From NCBI GenBank assembly GCA_035506295.1, contig DATJPR010000163.1, forward strand, positions 1 to 6,957: a stretch of 6,957 nt of DNA, in the 5' to 3' direction. Under the pieces are notes generated by a model that saw nothing but the letters and a program-made list of their open reading frames with translations, searched no databases and was not told where the DNA came from. A program made the translations under genes and the position numbers. The stretch's first letter is position 1. Every line of letters begins with the position of its first letter. This DNA is from DATJPR01 sp035506295. GTDB lineage: Bacteria > Bacteroidota > Ignavibacteria > UBA10030 > UBA6906. Below are positions 5,025 through 6,957 of the stretch, one piece after another.

Positions 5025-6785
5025 CTACGCGTGTGGCGCGAATGTCCCCGGCTCCCGCACTTCGGAGCCTGGCCGCTGAGCGTTGACGCCCGGCCGATCG
5101 TTGGCCGCTGCTGCCGCTCCTCGTCCCCGCGAGCGGCTCCCGCGGGCACCGTCATCAAGGAGCGTGAATTTGTCCATGTTCGTCTGGAGATTCTCCGTGA
5201 GGCGGTTCAGGTCCTCCGCAGCGCGTGCAATCTGTTGGGTTGCGCTCGCCGTTTGATTTGACACGCTGCTGATCGCTTCGACGTTCTTGGATATCTGCTC
5301 GCTGGCCGACGATTGCTCTTCGCTCGCGGCGGCTATTTGAGAGACCATGTCCGTCAGTTTCTGGACCATGCCGACGATGTCTTTCAGGGAGGTGCCGGCC
5401 CGGTCAGCAAGCGCGATGCCGTTGTTCACTTCCTTCGTTCCCTCCTCCATCGAGGTCACGGCGCCCGCAGTCTCCGCCTGGATCGTCCTGATCATGCCTG
5501 CGATTTCCTTTGTGGCTTTTGTCGTTCGTTCGGCGAGTTTCCGCACTTCGTCGGCGACGACCGCGAATCCCCTGCCCTGTTCACCCGCCCGTGCGGCCTC
5601 GATTGCGGCGTTCAGGGCCAGCAGGTTTGTCTGGTCGGCAATGTCATCGATGACGCCGATGATCTCACCGATCTGGTTGCTTGACTTGCCGAGCGTGCGA
5701 ACGGTATCCGCTGACCTGTTCACGACTTCGGCGATGCGCCGCATGCCGGCCACCGTCTCCTCCACCACCCGCCCGCCCTCTTCCGCTGCGGATTTGACCT
5801 GTTTTGCCGTTTCCGCGGTAGTGCCGGTATTCTTCGAGTTCTCCTGTATCGTCTTCGTCATTTCTTCGACTGCGGAGGCTACCTCGGCGGCCTGGCTTGT
5901 CTGTTCCTGGGCGCCCGCGGCCATTTCCTCGGTGCTGGATGAGATTTGTGAGCTTGCGCTTGCCACCGCCGCGGAAGATTCCCCGACTCTGGCGATCGTG
6001 TCACGGAGGCTCTCGACCATCTGGGCGAATGCATGGGCCAGCTGGCCGACTTCGTCTTTCGATTCGACGGTGACCTGCACGGTCAGGTCACCGGAGGCGA
6101 TCGTCTTGGCTTTGGCGGCGAGATTCCCGATGGGGCGGGAGAACAGGGCGGCCAGGAACATGCCCACGCAGGCTGGAATCAGGAACCCGAGGCCCATGAC
6201 GACCAGCGTGATCCAGGTCGCGCGAGCGGCAAGTTCCGCGTTCGCCCTTGCTGTTTCTTCAGCCCGCCCTTTCTTCAGCTCGACGAGTTTCTGGAGCGTT
6301 CCCGCCATTGTTGCCCGGATGGGAGCCACCTCGGCCCGCGCGTACGCATACGCCTCCTTTTTTTTCCCCGCCGCGGCCATCGCAATGCACTGGCGGAGCT
6401 TCGGCGTGTATGCGTTTCGCGCGGCCACGAAGGCGTTGAATGCCTCGCGAATGTCGCTCGCGATGATGGTCTTTTCGAATTCCGGGAGTGTCGTATCGAT
6501 CCGCGCCTGCAGCGCATTGATCTTCTCCACCGATCGCCCGTCTTCCTGCGGGTCCGACGAAAGGAGAAGCGTATAGGCCTGCGCCGCGGTCGCCTGGACG
6601 TCAGACTGGATATCCCCCAGCTGTGCGAGCGGTACCGTCATCTTGTCGTACATCAGCGTGTCGGATGCGGCAATGTCCCTCATCTCGGTGATACTGATGA
6701 TCCCGATGATGAGTCCGATGAGGGCCACCACGAAGAAGCTCGACAACAGCTTGGTACGGACCCTCAGATCCTTGAACGATTTCAT
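5025..6785 (-). CDS. Methyl-accepting chemotaxis protein (4HB-HAMP-MCP signal)
   Basis: This 586-residue transmembrane chemoreceptor would modulate a CheA-CheW complex through its cytoplasmic hairpin. Helix TM1 is at about 11-32. A periplasmic, all-helical region of about 155 residues (33-188) fits a four-helix-bundle ligand domain, and TM2 is at about 190-215. HAMP follows (about 212-264, with SRPIG at 216-220 and DEVGQL at 244-249). The signalling domain runs from about 270 to 540. The conserved hairpin tip is intact: NLLALNAAIEAARAGEQGRG (387-406) then FAVVADEVRKLAERT (407-421). Likely methylation sites include the Glu pairs 286/287 and 489/490, set in Ser/Ala-rich contexts. The tail 545-586 is low in hydrophobics, rich in Arg, Gly and Ala, and ends FAPHA, so there is no NWETF-type tether for CheR/CheB. 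GGAGAG (6796-6791), 5 bases ahead, supports this ATG. An upstream frame ends in an ATGA overlap with it, and the kinase gene follows. The ligand is unknown. Confidence 0.97.
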   Translation of the reverse strand: MKSFKDLRVRTKLLSSFFVVALIGLIIGIISITEMRDIAASDTLMYDKMTVPLAQLGDIQSDVQATAAQAYTLLLSSDPQEDGRSVEKINALQARIDTTLPEFEKTIIASDIREAFNAFVAARNAYTPKLRQCIAMAAAGKKKEAYAYARAEVAPIRATMAGTLQKLVELKKGRAEETARANAELAARATWITLVVMGLGFLIPACVGMFLAALFSRPIGNLAAKAKTIASGDLTVQVTVESKDEVGQLAHAFAQMVESLRDTIARVGESSAAVASASSQISSSTEEMAAGAQEQTSQAAEVASAVEEMTKTIQENSKNTGTTAETAKQVKSAAEEGGRVVEETVAGMRRIAEVVNRSADTVRTLGKSSNQIGEIIGVIDDIADQTNLLALNAAIEAARAGEQGRGFAVVADEVRKLAERTTKATKEIAGMIRTIQAETAGAVTSMEEGTKEVNNGIALADRAGTSLKDIVGMVQKLTDMVSQIAAASEEQSSASEQISKNVEAISSVSNQTASATQQIARAAEDLNRLTENLQTNMDKFTLLDDGARGSRSRGRGAAAAANDRPGVNAQRPGSEVREPGTFAPHA

Positions 6786-6957
6786 GAGATCTCTCCGTCA
6801 GTGCGTGTGAGTGTTCCGTTTGAGTTCACGAATGATGTTCCCACCCCCTGCATGAAGAGCAGCCTGAGTGCGCGATCGTCTGATGGGAGCAAGCGGCCGT
6901 TCTCTTGCCTGATCGCCTCGAGAGTGCGGGAGCACGCTGTGGCAATCTGCCTGTGAT
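6782..6957 (-). CDS. Possible 3' end of an unidentified upstream gene (partial)
   Basis: From the window's right edge one minus-strand frame stays open for 57 residues and ends in a TGA that shares four bases (ATGA) with the chemoreceptor start codon. That is a typical arrangement for translationally coupled genes in an operon. The visible tail includes TLEAIRQENGRLLPSDDRAL and then RLLFMQGVGTSFVNSNG, which looks like a soluble helical end. By hand count, 39 of its 57 codons end in G or C, against 27 of 56 in the next-best open frame, which favours coding. I recognise no family. The alternative is that this is simply the chemoreceptor's 5' leader with a chance open frame. Confidence 0.4.
   Translation of the reverse strand, partial: HRQIATACSRTLEAIRQENGRLLPSDDRALRLLFMQGVGTSFVNSNGTLTRTDGEIS

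Noticed and set aside
4931..5158. 76-residue N-terminal extension of the kinase
   Set aside because: It overlaps the chemoreceptor coding sequence, is Arg-rich and featureless, and a ribosome binding site directly precedes the ATG at 4930.
5347..6576. 409-residue plus-strand ORF opposite the chemoreceptor gene
   Set aside because: It is exactly antisense to a clear MCP with intact HAMP and hairpin motifs. Its Ala/Ser-rich translation is what GC-biased codons give on the opposite strand.
6033..6956. 307-residue plus-strand ORF reaching the right edge
   Set aside because: It lies mostly antisense to the chemoreceptor, has a His/Arg/Gly-rich composition and no recognisable fold, and so looks like a shadow frame.

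Overview
The window looks like ordinary chromosomal DNA from a motile, probably Gram-negative, free-living bacterium. It is moderately GC-rich, with recognisable Shine-Dalgarno sites. Nothing in it fixes the phylum, and I see no rRNA, tRNA, CRISPR array, transposase or phage gene.

Layout: (1) Bases 1-85 are an unassigned edge, open in one frame on each strand. (2) On the minus strand, 86-1033 encodes an NAD(P)-binding epimerase/SDR-type protein. A doubtful 41-codon ORF with a strong ribosome binding site (1100-1225) lies upstream of it. (3) A short divergent region (1226-1308) contains nested TTCGAT palindromes. (4) On the plus strand are two small integral membrane genes. One is a four-helix protein of unknown function (1309-1734). 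The other is a compact five-helix protein that resembles a VIT1/CCC1-type transporter but lacks several hallmark residues (1917-2405). A long imperfect inverted repeat lies in the 182-base gap between them. (5) The right two thirds is a minus-strand signalling cluster. In transcription order it holds the tail of an unidentified gene (6957-6782), a methyl-accepting chemotaxis protein (6785-5025) and a membrane-bound hybrid sensor histidine kinase (4930-2414). A perfect 12-bp hairpin lies between the last two, just ahead of the kinase ribosome binding site.

The chemoreceptor and kinase are probably co-transcribed. The chemoreceptor would act through a CheA/CheW array encoded elsewhere. The kinase carries its own catalytic core and a C-terminal receiver, so it probably feeds a phosphorelay whose partner is not in the window. 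No shared ligand can be read from the sequence. The kinase and the VIT-like gene converge, with only 8 bases between their stop codons.

I did not find a clearly new multi-gene system. The points most worth a second look are the altered VIT-like protein, the inverted repeat in its leader, and the hairpin between chemoreceptor and kinase.
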